64,000 nucleotides of DNA from Liolophura sinensis. Lineage: Eukaryota; Mollusca; Polyplacophora; Chitonida; Chitonidae. The position numbers and the translations under genes are program-made. Under the pieces are notes generated by a model. The model was given only the letters and a program-made list of their open reading frames with translations, was not told the DNA's origin and searched no databases. This document shows positions 39,189-53,181 of the stretch, piece by piece (the first letter of the stretch is position 1; each line of letters opens with the position of its first letter). Location: NCBI RefSeq assembly GCF_032854445.1, contig NC_088304.1, forward strand, positions 36,476,108 to 36,540,107, written 5' to 3'.

Positions 39189-41810
39189 AGTTTTGTTTTG
39201 TGAAGGGGCATTGCCCTGATGTTACCATCTTTTATTCCGAACACCACATTCTAAAAGGTTGTCAAAGCTGATTCCGTTATTCATAAGCTTTTATCTCGTA
39301 CCCTGTGACACAAAATAACGTGAAGTGACACGACACTCAATGTCTGTGCATAAACACGACTTTAAATTAATTTTATTTGTAATATCATTTGAGAAGTAGT
39401 TTTATTGATTCGTGATTGTATCGCTACTCGAATGAGCTTTACAACAACTTCATTTTCTCTATACATGCTGATTTAAAGTCCACTCTTGCTGAATTACATA
39501 ATACTTTACTTTAGCGTACTATTGAAGATATAAATGTTGATTATATTGTGTCGAAAAACGCCGACTTCTTTCGAATTTGTTAGAAACCTGGTTTAACAAA
39601 GAAGGAAGTCAATTTGAATATCTGTAGCTTTGTCTTACTGGAATATAGACATGAAAATCACTGCTAACTGCTCCTGGAAGCAAGAGAGTCTTCGAAACTA
39701 TATAGATGTAGATATACTTAGCCTAAAGCTCAAAGGCCAAGCGAAAATCTCCCAAGCAGCCAAACTATGATGTTTGACAGAATGCTTCGAGAGTTTGGAG
39801 TCAATTATTATAATCAGGAAATCTTGTGTAGTATGTTAACTATCGGTCTTATCATATAGATTACAAAGAAACATGCTCGAAGATAACACGAGCGATAAAT
39901 AATCGTTTTGTCCTGTCGACAGGTTGTATTCCCCTGGGGATGTACACCAGTCCCTCAGGGCTGGTTCCTCTCGTTTGGTTCACCTATTAATTCTTCAGTC
40001 AAGTTTACGAGTTACAAGTCCTTTCTACAGATTGCGTCAGGTTTGATTTGACGAAGGAGTGTACTGTTCCCGTTTTCACTTGCCTTCATGATTGTGTCGA
40101 TAAATCAGGCTGCATATTAAGGGGCATTTTAAGCATAAATTCCAAAAGTGCGTTGTTTGTTTATTTATTTGATTGTACTCAATCTATATGGCCGTCAGAC
40201 ATATAGGTAAAGGTGATTGCAGCGTCCGAAGTAAATGTGGTCCCTTTGCGTTGATGTAATTGTATGCTAAATGTGGCGACAACACAGCATGTTGAGAAAC
40301 CAGCGACGTCTAGATCAGCGACGTCTATTAAATGGCAATTTACATCACTGCATTTTTCTTAACCTAATTCTACTTATTCCCTGCTGCTTGGGGTCGCGTG
40401 ATTTTACCTGTATTTCACCGGTTAGGTATAACCGTGTGCCCACTATCACACGGTCGTCGCTGCTCTGTATTTTCTCTCTGTGCTGTACGTCTTATATAGT
40501 ATATTGTAAGCGCAACATTTTTTTCTACATCTTGATACTTTACCGCCGTTATGGGGGCATAAGTGACACAATTCTCGAGCAAAGTAATTCAAGCGGGGGC
40601 GGGGGCCAAAATTGCTACTTTGTATTTAGGATAAACTTGTTTCTAATATTGAAGTTACCGTTGTGAAACGGAACTAAAACTGGAAATATAAAATGAACAA
40701 TCATAACTATTGCGAACACAAGTGTACAGCCTACACTACGTATGGGAACGAAGCCGTGGGTATATACCATTTACATTTATGCGTACATGTGTAAAAAGAA
40801 AGAGACGGCTGTGTCGTTTTAGAGATAGAGACATCCCACGTATACGTCCTGTTTATACCAATGTATGTGAACGTGAAACACGTATATACGTTAAGATAAA
40901 ATATGGTATCAGACTCTCCGCGCAGGTGGCGGGCTAATGTAGCACATGGACAATATGATATGTCAAACAGAGGGCCGGGCGGCCATGATAAATGACCTGC
41001 CATGGACACATCTGTACAATATATGGTATAAGGATACACGGATAACCACAGTGTGCGATATAAGCCGCTTCAGCGATTAGATGGAGGGGGGGGAAGAGCA
41101 TTTTTTATTCGCGCATTGTGTTTTGGTGCTGGCATATGCTTCCAATTGCTGGACTTTCAACCATTTTACTTGGGAAAAAAATCATGAAATTTCATTTCCC
41201 ATGCCCTTTAATTTGGACAGCTCTTTTCACATGTATACATTTGTCTTTTGGAGGATCACTTCTAAGGTGTGTCACATGGCCACTAACATGAAATTTGTTT
41301 CATTGAGATTTTTATTGAGACCAGGCACCAATCTGAGTGAATAAGAATAGTTCATATAGAGCGCTAAGAGCATATGCCAATTTCATGTATATTAATTCCA
41401 AATTCAAGGAACTCTCATTTATTTATTTATTTAGAGGACAATTTATCTTCCCACCTTAGCTTTATATGTATTAAATACGTCATTAAAATGTTTACCCACT
41501 CTGCTTCTTCTGCAGCAGTGCTACAGACACGTAATTAAAATTACGTTTAATTAGAATCAGTATGCACGCGGCGTTTTCGCAGAGATTATAACAATACAAA
41601 TATACATTCTGGTCATCAGACACTAAGACGTCAGATAGCTAAACCATTATAAGTAAATTTATTGCAACATACAATTTTCTTTAAAAATTTGGACGAAAGT
41701 CTATTGGTCTACAGCAAATAGGTAATATGACAAAATGCTTAAATACAATATATGAATATCTATTACATTTACATACCCAAAAATACTTCGTTACTGAAAG
41801 TTAGGCACCA
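39189..41810. other. Gene-free interval
   Basis: It contains dispersed repeat R (40395-40500) and a weak SINE fragment at about 40151-40200. The open frame at 40271-40666 overlaps the repeat and has no recognisable domain. Confidence 0.4.
40395..40500 (+). repeat. Dispersed repeat R, copy 3
   Basis: 'acctgtatttcaccggttaggtataaccg', 'cactatcacacggtcgtcgctgctctgt' and 'tttctctctgtgctgtacgtctta' match 53573-53690 and 2045-2140. Confidence 0.55.
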
Positions 41811-42140
41811 GAAATAAATGGAGGTTGCATTTAAAGTCGATGATGCCTTAACGCAATTTAATTCTATACACAAGACACCCGTCACACAGCCTAATTTCTC
41901 ATCACCATATATCAAAGAAACTGTTTATGGCGATATGACGAGGTGTCATAAACAAATCTGTGAATTTCGATCTCCCAAATGGACGAACTGTAATGAGAAA
42001 AAGGATTTCGAACATGTGAAGAAAAGATTAGCGAACATTAAATTACCAAAAGACACAACTTCCGTTGGGCAATAATATGGTGTATTTGATTGATGGCTTT
42101 GAACTTCCTTATGGGGATGGTATGAGCTTTTAGCACTGCT

Positions 42141-42255
42141 GCAGAACAAGCGATGTACCGCTATCATTGATTGGCCCTGCAGAACATGTGTACATGTGTG
42201 CAGAAGAAGCGATGTACCACTATCACTGATTGGCCCTGCAGAAGATGTGTACATG
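42141..42255 (+). repeat. 59-bp tandem duplication
   Basis: 'gcagaacaagcgatgtaccgctatcattgattggccct' at 42141 recurs at 42200 with a few substitutions. There are two copies only. Confidence 0.85.
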
Positions 42256-42779
42256 CAATTTCTAAAATACATTTAGCATCATGGGCTGTCTTTCTGCTCC
42301 CTAAATTTATTCGAACTCGTTTGATGTTTCAAAGAAAATTACAGAATGTCACAAAAGGTATCGTTATATTTCCCTGCACTGAATATACATATAGCTGCTT
42401 TACAAATCGCGTGTGACCATGTTCTCTTGTTTTCTCACATGACTGAACTCGAGTGGAAAGTAATTCCATTCCAATACGGACAGATTTAATCAAAGTTGTA
42501 CATAAAACACGTAAGATAAATTCATTTTTAATCTCTAATAATAACGATAACAATAATGCTCCACATTATAAGAACCGAATAAATTCTAAATTAAACACTT
42601 ATAAGGGAGTAAGATTGTTTATTACACATACAGAAGAACAGAATGATTTAACTCCACTTGTTAATCCAAAAACAACTGCAATTCCTGAATCCACTTCTTC
42701 TTCTGATGAAATGAATAATTTAATAATAAAAAATACAAAAAAATATGTAGTTATATTTAAATTACGGTAAACCGATTCA

Positions 42780-44880
42780 GACCTCGATAATAATTATCAT
42801 ACATTATATTTAGTTGCCAAAAACATTTTGTTCCTTGATATCATTTCGTGAAATCCTCAGATGGGGGGATTATAATATGTGATTTCAGTTTTGCTTTGAT
42901 GCGCTATATAAACTGTTTATGAACATCGCCCTAATAAGAGTAAACTGGCAATGATTGTTTAAATCTTTTCTTTCCGAGAATTGCTGTCCGATTTTAATGT
43001 TGATCTGAAAAATACCTGACTTATTAGAAACGGCGTTTATATACGACATCAGAAGGCAGAGTGAGGGTTGTTTGTCGTGTTGCCCTCACCTTGCCCGGGG
43101 ACGTTCTTTATCCTGCACTCTTAGTTGGAAAGTTGACTGCTGACACTTACTCAGGAAGTGGTTTAGATTTGGGGTTATTACCCAACAAGTCGCTTCTTTA
43201 GGAACAATAATTTATTCCTAAAGAAGCGACTTGTTAGGTAATCCCAACACCTTGGGAAGTTCCTCTGTCTCACTGCACCAGATGTCTTCTGGTTAAAGTT
43301 TGTGTAATAAATAGAATATTTTACATATTAAATCTTAGATAATGAACACAGCTTCAATCCTGCTTTACTGTGAACAAAGAAATATAGCTGGATATACGTG
43401 TTAATCCTGATGAAGTAAAAATAGAGAGTTCTGAGCGTTTAACCATGGCAATAAATTGTACATCATTATGACGATAAACACTTATGTAAAAATACAGCCT
43501 TCTAAATGTTAAACCTTGTTTAAGAAATAGAGCGCCAAAATGTTAAACTTTGAAACGTAAATATATCCTTTATTTGATCATTTTAGCAAATCTTTGTTTC
43601 AATAATTTATAGGCATTTTTTTAGCCCTTTGCATGGTATGTACCTGGATAGATGCTTTGGAAATGAGTTCTTTGTACGTCATCAAAGTTAACGATTAAAG
43701 CATGTATAAAGGAAGGAATTTTGAAATATTTTTCAAAAATCACGGCCTACCCGATAATATACAACTATAGCATCCTGAATTTTTTCATAATTCTGATATT
43801 CAAACGTCACAAAGTTGACATGCATTTACCCTTTCCCTATAAGCTGGCGAATCGAAAGGGCATATAACTAAGTCTTATGCGGTGGTATATGGTCAACATT
43901 TCCCTAGCTGGTGTAGTTGATGATACAACATCGCAAAGAGTTGACCCGCATGTAGATAAGATTACAGTAGGCTTTGTTCACATTCTGGTTTTAAAATTAA
44001 CACAAATAATTAGTACATGTTATCAGAATTATTTAGGTGCCCTTCGAACTGAATATGTATTGGACCTCATTTGGCAGATATTATTGTCTTACACCTATAT
44101 GTAGTTTACTTTTAATTCGTCTAACGGTATGTGCCCGAATAGGTTAATGACAATGCCTTTTACCCTGGCAAACATGCAGTAAGATTTGATGACGAAATTG
44201 CCTAAACCACGCAATTTGTGCCGTTAAAATCTAAACAATAATTAATTATGTTTTCTAGTTTACAGTACTGCAAACATTTTACTTCGATACCATTGAACAC
44301 AATAAGCTGCTCTAGCCAAGATTACACTCATGATTTTAGGATGTCGAATAACTCCCCTCTAAAACGGTATTTGCATTTTGTCCAGTGTCATAACTGAAGA
44401 CAAATAGGCTTTGTCCTGTAACTCCTTTGTCCTGAGTCAAAACCATCCCATGAGTAAAAAAAAAAAATAAAATAGGCTTACTTTGCTGATTATCTTCTTC
44501 GATATATATTATTGATAACATCACGCAGTGTTTAACCCACATGTTGCATTTCTCCTTTTCATTTTTTGGAAGCAGATCGAATTTTTGATTGAAATTTTAT
44601 AAATGCATGCGTCTTCTTACTTACCAAATATGATTACACCCCTTAGATCGTAATATCCCATATCCATTTCTGCCATTATTTAGAATAGCAAATTGCACTC
44701 TTGTATACAACAGTAAGCTTGCTTTTCCCACCGCTTAGTTACATGATGAGCGCCATAACAATCGCTTAGGCTCTTCCCCAGCAAGTGTGTGCAAACCGCG
44801 AGCTTTAAACCTTTATATATGTGCACGTATTCTGGATTTTGGGAGAGGTTTTTCGACAATTTATACGTCCTCGGTGCAAA
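42780..44880. other. Gene-free interval with one strong hairpin
   Basis: AT-rich apart from the inverted repeat at 43171-43246. No exon recognised. Confidence 0.4.
43171..43246. repeat. Strong hairpin / inverted repeat
   Basis: AACAAGTCGCTTCTTTAGGA followed by A is exactly complementary to the right arm for 21 bp. Pairing extends to about 28 bp with one mismatch. The loop is about 10 bases (CAATAATTTA). No other copy was noticed. It could be a foldback element, a recent inverted duplication or a transcribed hairpin. Confidence 0.85.
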
Positions 44881-46797
44881 GGTGTGAAAATTCACAAGTT
44901 GGGAGGAGTGTGGAAATTAGAAGGTGTTAAAGTTTTGTGTCTGAATGTGAGAACAGCGGGTGCTGTTCAAAGAAAAGGCTGGCGACACTAGAGGATGGCG
45001 CGTCTGTCAGTGACGTTGTCATCACGAGCTTCGAGCGAGACCCGCTTTACCGTTACATCAACCAGTGGGATTATGTGAAAATGGCGAAAGTTTCAACGCG
45101 CTTATTTCACACGTCGTTACGCTGTGTTGTTACGATTGTTTTCAGACATGATGGTACAACGTGCAGTCGTTTTAACAGAGCTGGCTGCTGTTGTAATAAA
45201 AAAAGTGCAGTGCAAACGTGGGCTTTCTAGGGAGGAAGTTGTCGATGAAAACTTCATTCTGGTGGAGTCCTCAGATGACGATCACGTGTGAAGATGAGCA
45301 CGTGTCCGAAACACGTGAAAGAAATCTTAAGCTAATTGAATCCAGAAAATGATTTTACTGCCTATTATTTTTCTGCGATGAACATCTAAGGAATGAGGGA
45401 TTAAGCGAATCCGCGCGGGTCCTGGGTGTTGGGCTGTATACTATAAACTGTGAAAGTTAGCGCCGGTGGAATTACAAAATGATCGCTGGTGCGGTTGTTG
45501 GGAGAGCGTGCGGACCAGCAGGGTTGGCTCTTTGAAGTGATATCAAGTATTGCTTAACTAGATGGCTTATTTAGGTAGTTTTCCTGAAGACAAATACACA
45601 ACCGGTGTGCAAGTGAAGTCGATACTACATGCCCCTTCCCCTCCACCCGATACATCTGTTACATGTGTCAAACTGAGCGGAATACAGAAGCAACCTGCAG
45701 CTGAAATACGCCGGTTAAGGCTTCTTAGAATCGCCAAGGCTTATTGACTTTAGCCCAGTCTTACCATAAGAAACTTGACGGGGACAACAAGGCTTGAAGT
45801 CTTTGGTGGTCTGCGTGAACGCATCAAATACGTGGGGTGGAAAGTATGTTTGAAAGACCGTTTTTGTTTTTTTTTTTTGGAAAAGTTATTACAGGATAAA
45901 CATTGTAAAATAATGAAAACGAAACGAAAACATTTTGTATTTGAAGAATTATACAAAATGCTTCTTGATTACTATTGCTCTAAGAGCATTTCGTTGCATA
46001 TTTCCTTTATAATGTTATACATGTACGCTGTCAAAGCATTAACTATAGCTTTCTCAGAAGAGGCCCAGTTTATGCAGGCGTTGCACCGCGGGCTGATCCA
46101 TCAAAGACCCACAATTACGGGGTAGTGATAGATTAAGTAAATTCGAGGGGAGGATAAGCGTTTAGTAAACGTACAGCCACAGCTGGGTATGGTGTGCATT
46201 ATGTCAAAGAAGGCGTGTGTTAACCTGTATGCTACCACAATTAATTATACTCCAATAGGTGTGGAGATGGGTAACCTGCGGTAGTCGTGTAGAAAATGCT
46301 GAAGGAACTATGTGCAGCATCTTGTACCCCGAAGAACCACATACAATCTTTCGATGTGAAGTTAGAAGTAAGAAAAGACAAGCCTAAATACATCACATTG
46401 AGGCTGCAAATGGGAGCCTTGTTAGATCCATGTTTCAGGTTAGGATTATTTTAAAATTCATTGCCCACTGTCTGCTCCCTGTGTGATGTATGCCTTACAG
46501 TATAGGTCCCGTTTAAGGCAACTACTAAGTTGATAATGTGCTGATAATGTTAAGTTCAGTGGTATATTTCACAATGTAGGGTCCTTTCTAGACACGAATA
46601 TTTTCTATACATGGAATAGTAACAATGAAAATGTATAGCTTTATTCACCCGTCATGAACAACCTGGGGGAGTAAATAAACAGGAATAGCTTCAAAGGTCG
46701 TTTCTGAATGAATTGAAACCTGTACACATTTTCTAACGTGTTCTTGCCCAGCAAAGTCAGAATATTAATTCCTTTTTGTTTCTAACATTATAACGGT
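44881..46797. other. Interval with weak open frames, no recognised gene
   Basis: The frames at 44937-45230 (97 codons) and 45775-46125 (116 codons) have no recognised domain, no repeat match in the window and no convincing splice sites. The 44900-45500 stretch is somewhat GC-richer. It may hold an old coding or regulatory fragment. Confidence 0.3.
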
Positions 46798-46930
46798 TAT
46801 TTATTTATTTCCTGGTGTTTACGCCGAACTCATGAATTTTCACACTTATACGACAGGGGCCAGCCGTATGGTACGAGGAAACCGTGCAGAACCCAGCGGA
46901 AACCCACGACCATCCGCAGGTTGCTGGATG
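46798..46930 (-). repeat. SINE family 1, partial copy
   Basis: (TTTA)n, 'cctggtgtttacgccgaactcatgaattttcacac', 'gaaacccacgaccatccgcaggttgctgg'. Truncated before the head. Confidence 0.75.
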
Positions 46931-47009
46931 ACGTTTACTGAAGTTATCTACAGGGAATAAGTATGAATTCCACTTTGAAAAGCTTATCTTCGTTTCTGTC
47001 TCTCATTTC

Positions 47010-47056
47010 TGTAATGAGAGTGAACTGACTTCTGTAATGAGGGTGAACTGACTTCC
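47010..47056 (+). repeat. 23-bp tandem duplication
   Basis: 'tgtaatgagagtgaactgacttc' is followed by 'tgtaatgagggtgaactgacttc' with one substitution. Confidence 0.8.
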
Positions 47057-48389
47057 GTTGATAAGAAAACGTTGATGAAAAAAGACGTTTGCTTGACTTC
47101 AAAGGACTCTTTTCTTCAACAGCTGCTGTGGACATAACGCTGCCTGAGGACGTATGGGACGTTCTACGTTTATCGTGAGTACTAACGCCAGGTTACGTCA
47201 GTTAGTGTATTGACATGCTACGTGGTTTGTACTAAAGTGAGAGTACAGCGCACATTCAGGTGGAGCACTGCACAACGCTATTATGTATTAGGCAATAATC
47301 AGAACTCGTAGATAAAATGTCACTTAACTTTACTGTCTGATTATCACCCTGGTTTTTCAGCCGGGTACGGATTACCCTGTAACAGTTTGGGCGCTCTGGG
47401 GCGAGCACCTGCTGTGGAGCCTGGGGGAGTGTAAACCTGCCAAGCTGTCGGAACGCCATCCTCAGGCACGTTAGAGAAGATAGTTTCCAAAACACTGTAA
47501 TTGAAGGCACATGTTTATTTATGGAGCCTGACGAGTTGCCGTAGTCGGATTGAAACCATGTGGATTAAAGATATATCTGTGAAATGAAAACAAGCTGTAA
47601 TTAGCGTGGAGAGATTTCGTATCGCGGCGACTTTGATGCTTGCGACAAATCAGAAAAAGACGCGCAACACCCTTAAGAAAACAGCCCCCTTCCCGTGGAC
47701 CGAGTCGACACTCGATTATGGACACATAACTTAGATATACTTGTAACAAATTGAACTGTTAAGGGCCAAATGATATGCCGATTCTTGAGCCCTATCCTTT
47801 CAGCAACATGAGGCAAGTGAGTAACGGTACATAAAGCAAAACTAATTTGATAGTGTCAGTAGATTCTCCCTAGACAAACGATTTAAACATTGGTTTGATA
47901 ATTTCTTACATGATCCAAGTTTAAGCGTCACACGTAACTAGTTCTATGCGATCATTCTAATGGTTCGGACAAGTTTTGTTTGTTTTAAGTAGTGTTCTGG
48001 ATAGCATTTTAATTTACTCAATTAGAAGTATAGGTTTAGTTTTTTAATCCAGTAGTCAAGTTTGAAAAAGACTGTAAGCTGAAAACAATTATAAGGACAA
48101 TTTCATTTCAACCGAGATAAGAATGCTAAAGCAAAATGGGCATTTCATTTCTCCTCTATGTGCATATAATATTATAAAATTTAATTAATGATTGTGGCTT
48201 GGCGCCTGATCGACGGTACTTTTATTATTGTTCAGTTGCAAAATGACAAAATTAATAGTTTGCCTAAATACGATGTATACATATGGTTGCCTGTAATCGT
48301 CATAACTGACAAACTAAGATATGCTGACAGTAAACATTATCTCTTCTAAACACTCCCTGACCGCTGCACGGAGCCTTCAAGTGCTGTAT

Positions 48390-48900
48390 CCACAGCTCAT
48401 TTCTATATGTTCCAGATTTCGAATGGCAGCCAAAAAGCATTTGGCTTTAACTCAATGTGTTTTCTATCCCGGGTGATGTTCCTTGGTTGTTCTGTGTCTT
48501 GTTGTAAAGTCGGGCCCACACAGCTCGAGATGGCCGCCCATGCCCTAACCGGTGCCTCGATGCTGCAACCACATGGCTCTCGGGGCACCATTCTTCCGTC
48601 ACGTCATGCGGCTCGCCGGGTTTGCGAGATGACGTCCTCGGCACATTGTCTGGTGTGTGTGTGGACATTATAACGAGCTCGTGAGTGGAGTGGTTTGCAA
48701 GTTGTATTGCCGTGCCGACAGTTCGTGTTTTTATGAGGGAGATCGTCGACAGTTTAGCCAACTGTAGAAAACCCCTGCTCAGCACCCATTCAAAACCTTC
48801 TGCCAAATGTCCTCGAGAACACTGGCTTCTATCAAGGAGCTCTCTATTACCTGTTGATGATTGCAAAACGTGCATAAATCTGACAACGTTAAAATAAGCT
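48390..48900. promoter_or_regulatory. CpG-rich island, candidate promoter or regulatory element
   Basis: CpGs are frequent compared with the AT-rich flanks. CRE-like TGACGT occurs on both strands ('cgtcacgtcatgcgg' near 48599 and 'gatgacgtcc' near 48628), and 'gatggccgcccat' resembles a YY1 site. Frames are open on both strands (minus 48447-48875, 142 codons), but that is expected of a stop-poor GC-rich segment. No family recognised. Confidence 0.3.
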
Positions 48901-50890
48901 GTCCTCGCCGAAAGAAGGCGAACAGAAATAGAGGAAACACGTGTGTTAGACTCTGACCGACCACATTATAGTTATATGTAGACTGTTTCGGGCTTCTGTG
49001 GGGATTTTCACAGCCAAAGCATCTGGCATATGTGTTTATGTTCGATAGAGCTGTTGTTGTGGTGATGAACCAACATTTTTATAAACGGTTGTCGAGTAAA
49101 TCTTTACATAACGGCTTTATACACTGGATTCAGAATTACATTTTTCGAGTGAAACGTGATTTTAAGTTTGGCAGGTATCCAAATCCATGATTATATTCTG
49201 ATAAGAATGTACGGTTTTGTTTTGGAAAATTTACATCTTTCTGAAACTCACACAAAACTATTAGTTTTTTAAACAACTCAAAAAACTTAACTCACACATA
49301 TTATAATTATGAAAAATAAAGCCATTGTAAGAAATTTTGTCTTGAAAAATTATATTCTAAGATCAGATCTCAATAATTCACTTCTGTTGTGAAATTTAAA
49401 TTAACCCTTGAAGATTTGAGACTTGTGCTCCATGCTGAACTTGTTCTGATGATCAGTTGGACTGATTTCCGATCCCTTGAACAACGTAAATATCAGGGAT
49501 TGATGAGTGTCAAAGCTTGGTACAGGCTTTCACCCTGCAGACATGCTCCAGTGGTCCAGACGTATGTACTTGTGTTGATTTAATTAGCGAACAGATTGAG
49601 GAGTGCTCTTCTGTAATGGAGACTTCAGTGTCTCGTCGGTAGGCGGGGTGATAGCAGTCCGATAAGACACGATCGGTCAGAAGCTGGACTTTTGCTGAAG
49701 GGAGCGGGTGTGGGAGGGCAAGGCTCACATGACGTCCCCCAGGTATTCTTCACTTAGCCACTGTTCGATGGATACGTAAAGACATGTGGAAATATTCAGC
49801 TGATCTGATGAATCCATATGATTTGGTTTATTGTTTTTGACAACTCAATTTAATGCATGGTCAAGTATAGCAAACCAGCATAAGTATTTATTTATCTAAT
49901 TGGTGGCTATTTTAAGTGTATTCTATCATCTTTCATTAGCGCGATTCGGTCAGGTTGAAGGCAAACTGATTTGTAGCCTGTTACTCGATAGAAATACTTT
50001 GTATACCGCTCATTTATCGAAATCCTGGTATATTTGGTGTATTACAAAAATCCAGAACTGTGATAGTATAAAAATCAAAATGTCAATTTCTGAAAAATGA
50101 GAAGACAAATCTCGAACATCCTGCGTTAATTTTTTTACAAATTTCTTACATTAGCCGTTATCACAACAAGTTTTTTTTTATACATTTGTATGTTCGTTCA
50201 GGAGCAAATAAAGTATTTACCTGATAGACGTAAACAAAAAATGACCATGTTTTGTATATGGGAAAGTTCATACACAAATCAATAGCTGTAACAGAACGGA
50301 AATAGCTTCTGTTTTATAAGTGTTAAAATGATTTCCAACGTTAATGTATTCAGAGAATAGCATTAAATAAGGGTTGTTAAATAACCATGAAATATATATC
50401 CAAGAGACCATTCCAGTGTCACATGTATATAATCTCAAATACAACCAATTTCTATACCTAATTATTTAAATAAACTGTGAAAAGATATGTTTTCGATAAA
50501 AAGCGTAAACGAATCGTGACAAGTTCCACCGAGTTCAATTTCTATTAAATACTTTTACACATAGATTTTTATATTTTCAGCATAATAATAAAGTTCTTAT
50601 AATTATTTTAATGAAGTGACACGATACATAATACATTTATGGCCTGTAATCTCGCAAAGGGTTAGAGGTATAATAGAGAGCGAATGCTCCAGGGTCACAT
50701 TGCGAATAACAGAATGTTGTAGTAAAATTTCGACTGTAATACGTGGTAAAATGATACGTGGTGATTGATACGTATTTAGCATCCGCTATCTTCCAAAATG
50801 TAACATTTTATATTTTTAGAGTACAAGTAGTTTTCAAATATCTCCATAACAGCAGCTTCAACGATGGTTAAGTCTACCTCAGAGCTTTTA
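48901..50890. other. Gene-free interval
   Basis: AT-rich. A possible SINE relic ('tatttatttatctaattgg') lies at about 49885. Nothing else identified. Confidence 0.4.
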
Positions 50891-50894
50891 GTAC

Positions 50895-50950
50895 AGTACG
50901 TGAAAATCATCTACACCTATGCAGTACGTGAAAATCATCTACACCTATGC
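50895..50950 (+). repeat. 28-bp exact tandem duplication
   Basis: 'agtacgtgaaaatcatctacacctatgc' occurs twice in a row without differences, so the duplication is very recent or is an assembly or slippage artefact. Confidence 0.95.
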
Positions 50951-51977
50951 AGAAACTCCTATAGATTCTTATACCATCTGTCGATTAAAAAGACGTTCTA
51001 AATTGATAATTGAATTTATTACCAAATAGCATGGGTTCCTATAAGTAAGTGCGTCATGAGGTCACTGTAGGCTGGTTTTTATACACTAGTAAGGGAAATC
51101 GGCACGATTTTTCTATTATTTCAGAACCCCATAACCACTCGTTGTTTTATAATGTTAACATAGAATAGAAGTTTGATTAGAAGTATATATTTGTTGCAGA
51201 ATATAAACAGCTTTCTGCTAATGTTTATTGACTGCTTAGAAGAGCTTACTTCTATGTTGACAAAGCGCTTGTGTTTTATGAATTGTTAAAGCAGCTTTCT
51301 AAACCAGCAGGGTCTGTTCAAGATCAGCCATAAACGGGCGACAGATGTGAGAGTGGGTAGAGTCTGGGCAGAGGCATTGTGATATGGCCAAGACGAGCTC
51401 TAGACAGGATATGCGCTATAAAGTTGCGTGCACCATCAACAGAAGGTACAAATAAAACGCGGAAAAAATCACAAGGTAATCAGAGAAAATGGCATGTACA
51501 TTCCTGGTTTACATAAAACTGCCATTGGTAGGAAATGTGGGCCGAATTGAGATCAGAGGGCTTGACGTTGGAAAATCCATTACGGGACATCGGATAGTGC
51601 CCGGACTGTAGAATGTGGTACTTCCTGATATTACAAGTGGCGTGAGGACGGAAAGACGTTAATATGTCGTGCCATCAGACGCTTGTTCCGTGCAAAAATA
51701 GGAAATCGGAAAATTTATGCAGAAATATCGAAGCCTCACATACTAACAACGATGAATACCTGACGTGAAATACTATTCATTACGGGGTGTAGAGAACCAT
51801 TTAAACATCTAAAACAAGTACAGCATCTTAGACTCGGTTCAAAATTTAAGGAATTTCTTGTACCAAAGCAAACAAAAATGAAGCAAATCAGTTAAAAGAG
51901 CGCGGTAAGCAATATATGTCATGAAACCATTAACTGTCATTTTTCACATCATTATTAATTTGATTTTTTAAAAGTAA

Positions 51978-52081
51978 TCACCCCAGTTTCCTGCCACCAT
52001 AATGCTGACCGCCCTCGTATGAGTGAAATATTCTTCAGTTAGGGCGTAAAACAGTTAAATAATTAAATAAATAAATAAACA
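51978..52081 (+). repeat. SINE family 1, 5'-truncated copy
   Basis: 'gtttcctgccaccataatgctgaccgccctcgtatgagtgaaatattcttc' and 'ggcgtaaaacag' followed by (AAAT)n. Confidence 0.75.
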
Positions 52082-52480
52082 AAATGAAGTATGCATCAAA
52101 TGAAATCAAAACATCGTGCATAGTAAAAACAGAGCAGCGACGACAGTGTGATCCTTGGCATGTACCGTCGCACTTACCCGTAAATTCCGGCTTCTTGTCA
52201 TTTTACCTCAGTCAGGGTCATTCAAATACTTTAGTTGTAGCATCTTTTACAGGTCCCCTTTAGCACCATGGCTCAGGCAGTATTAGGTAAAAATAATGCA
52301 ATGATTTTAATTGCAATTTTTTGCAGACGGCCCTGCTTTTCAGTTACTCCAAATGCTGTTTTGTCACCCCAATTAGTACGTAATCACATGAAAACATAAT
52401 AAATGAGCAAGCCTTGGACCCGGTATGCTTCGCCCACCAGCAGAATCCTGACATATCAACAACATAAGAGACTACAGCAT

Positions 52481-52628
52481 TGATTTATTTATTTATTTCT
52501 TTGATTGGTGTTTTACGCCGTACTCAAGAATGTTTCCCTTAAACGACAGCGGCCAGCATTATGGTGGGAGGAAACCGAGCAGAGCCCGGGGAAAACCCAC
52601 GGCCATCCGCAGGTTGTTGATAGACCAC
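52481..52628 (-). repeat. SINE family 1, partial copy
   Basis: (TTTA)n, 'gattggtgttttacgccgtactcaagaatg', 'ggccagcattatggtgggaggaaaccg', 'cacggccatccgcaggttg'. It is close to consensus, so relatively young. Confidence 0.85.
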
Positions 52629-53181
52629 TACAGCATTGAGAGTAAAACCAGAGCAGTGACCACAGTACGATGATGTGAAAAAATCTCTCCAGAACTATAT
52701 CTTCACGTCTTTTTATTAACTTAAATTCGGTCAAAGGCCTCAATTATAATGTGGACTTTGGTGTAATATCCATGTGGTTTCATGACAGTGATATGTGAAA
52801 CCTAGTTAATTTGTTCAGTTTTATTTTCACCTTTAAACACAATTTTAGTAATCTTACTCATCAGAACAAGCTTTTTTCTTGAAGGCATGCATTTGAATAC
52901 ACTTGGATAATTCAGTGAAAATATGTGTAAAATGATAATGAAAATTTATAATGTAAAGAAATATGTAAAGGTAATTTAGGTTGTAGTTTTTATAATGATC
53001 TTTCAGTTGACACTTCATTTTCCACTTTAAATTACCGCCTACAGGCCACTGGAATAATAATCATTCAAACAAGCCATAAAAGAAATTCTTCAGTTTCCAT
53101 TTGATGTTTGTAACATGTACTTTCCGATAAAATCCCAATATAATGCCAGTTATGTATAATTTATAATTATAACCAGGCCCA

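Noticed and set aside
40271-40666. 131-codon + frame with hydrophobic stretches
   Set aside because: It overlaps dispersed repeat R. The hydrophobic runs reflect T-rich DNA.
44937-46125. Possible transposase or P2X7-like domain fragment
   Set aside because: I compared it mentally with those families and the key Cys/Trp pattern is absent. No assignment can be supported.
47060-47490. Possible short exons (for example ending DITLPEDVWDVLRLS, and an acceptor-like site near 47360)
   Set aside because: The frames are under 40 codons, do not join in phase with anything nearby, and match no family I recognise.
48447-48875. 142-codon minus-strand frame
   Set aside because: Both strands are open in this GC-rich patch, there is no recognised motif and no clean splice sites. 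Kept only as a candidate regulatory island.
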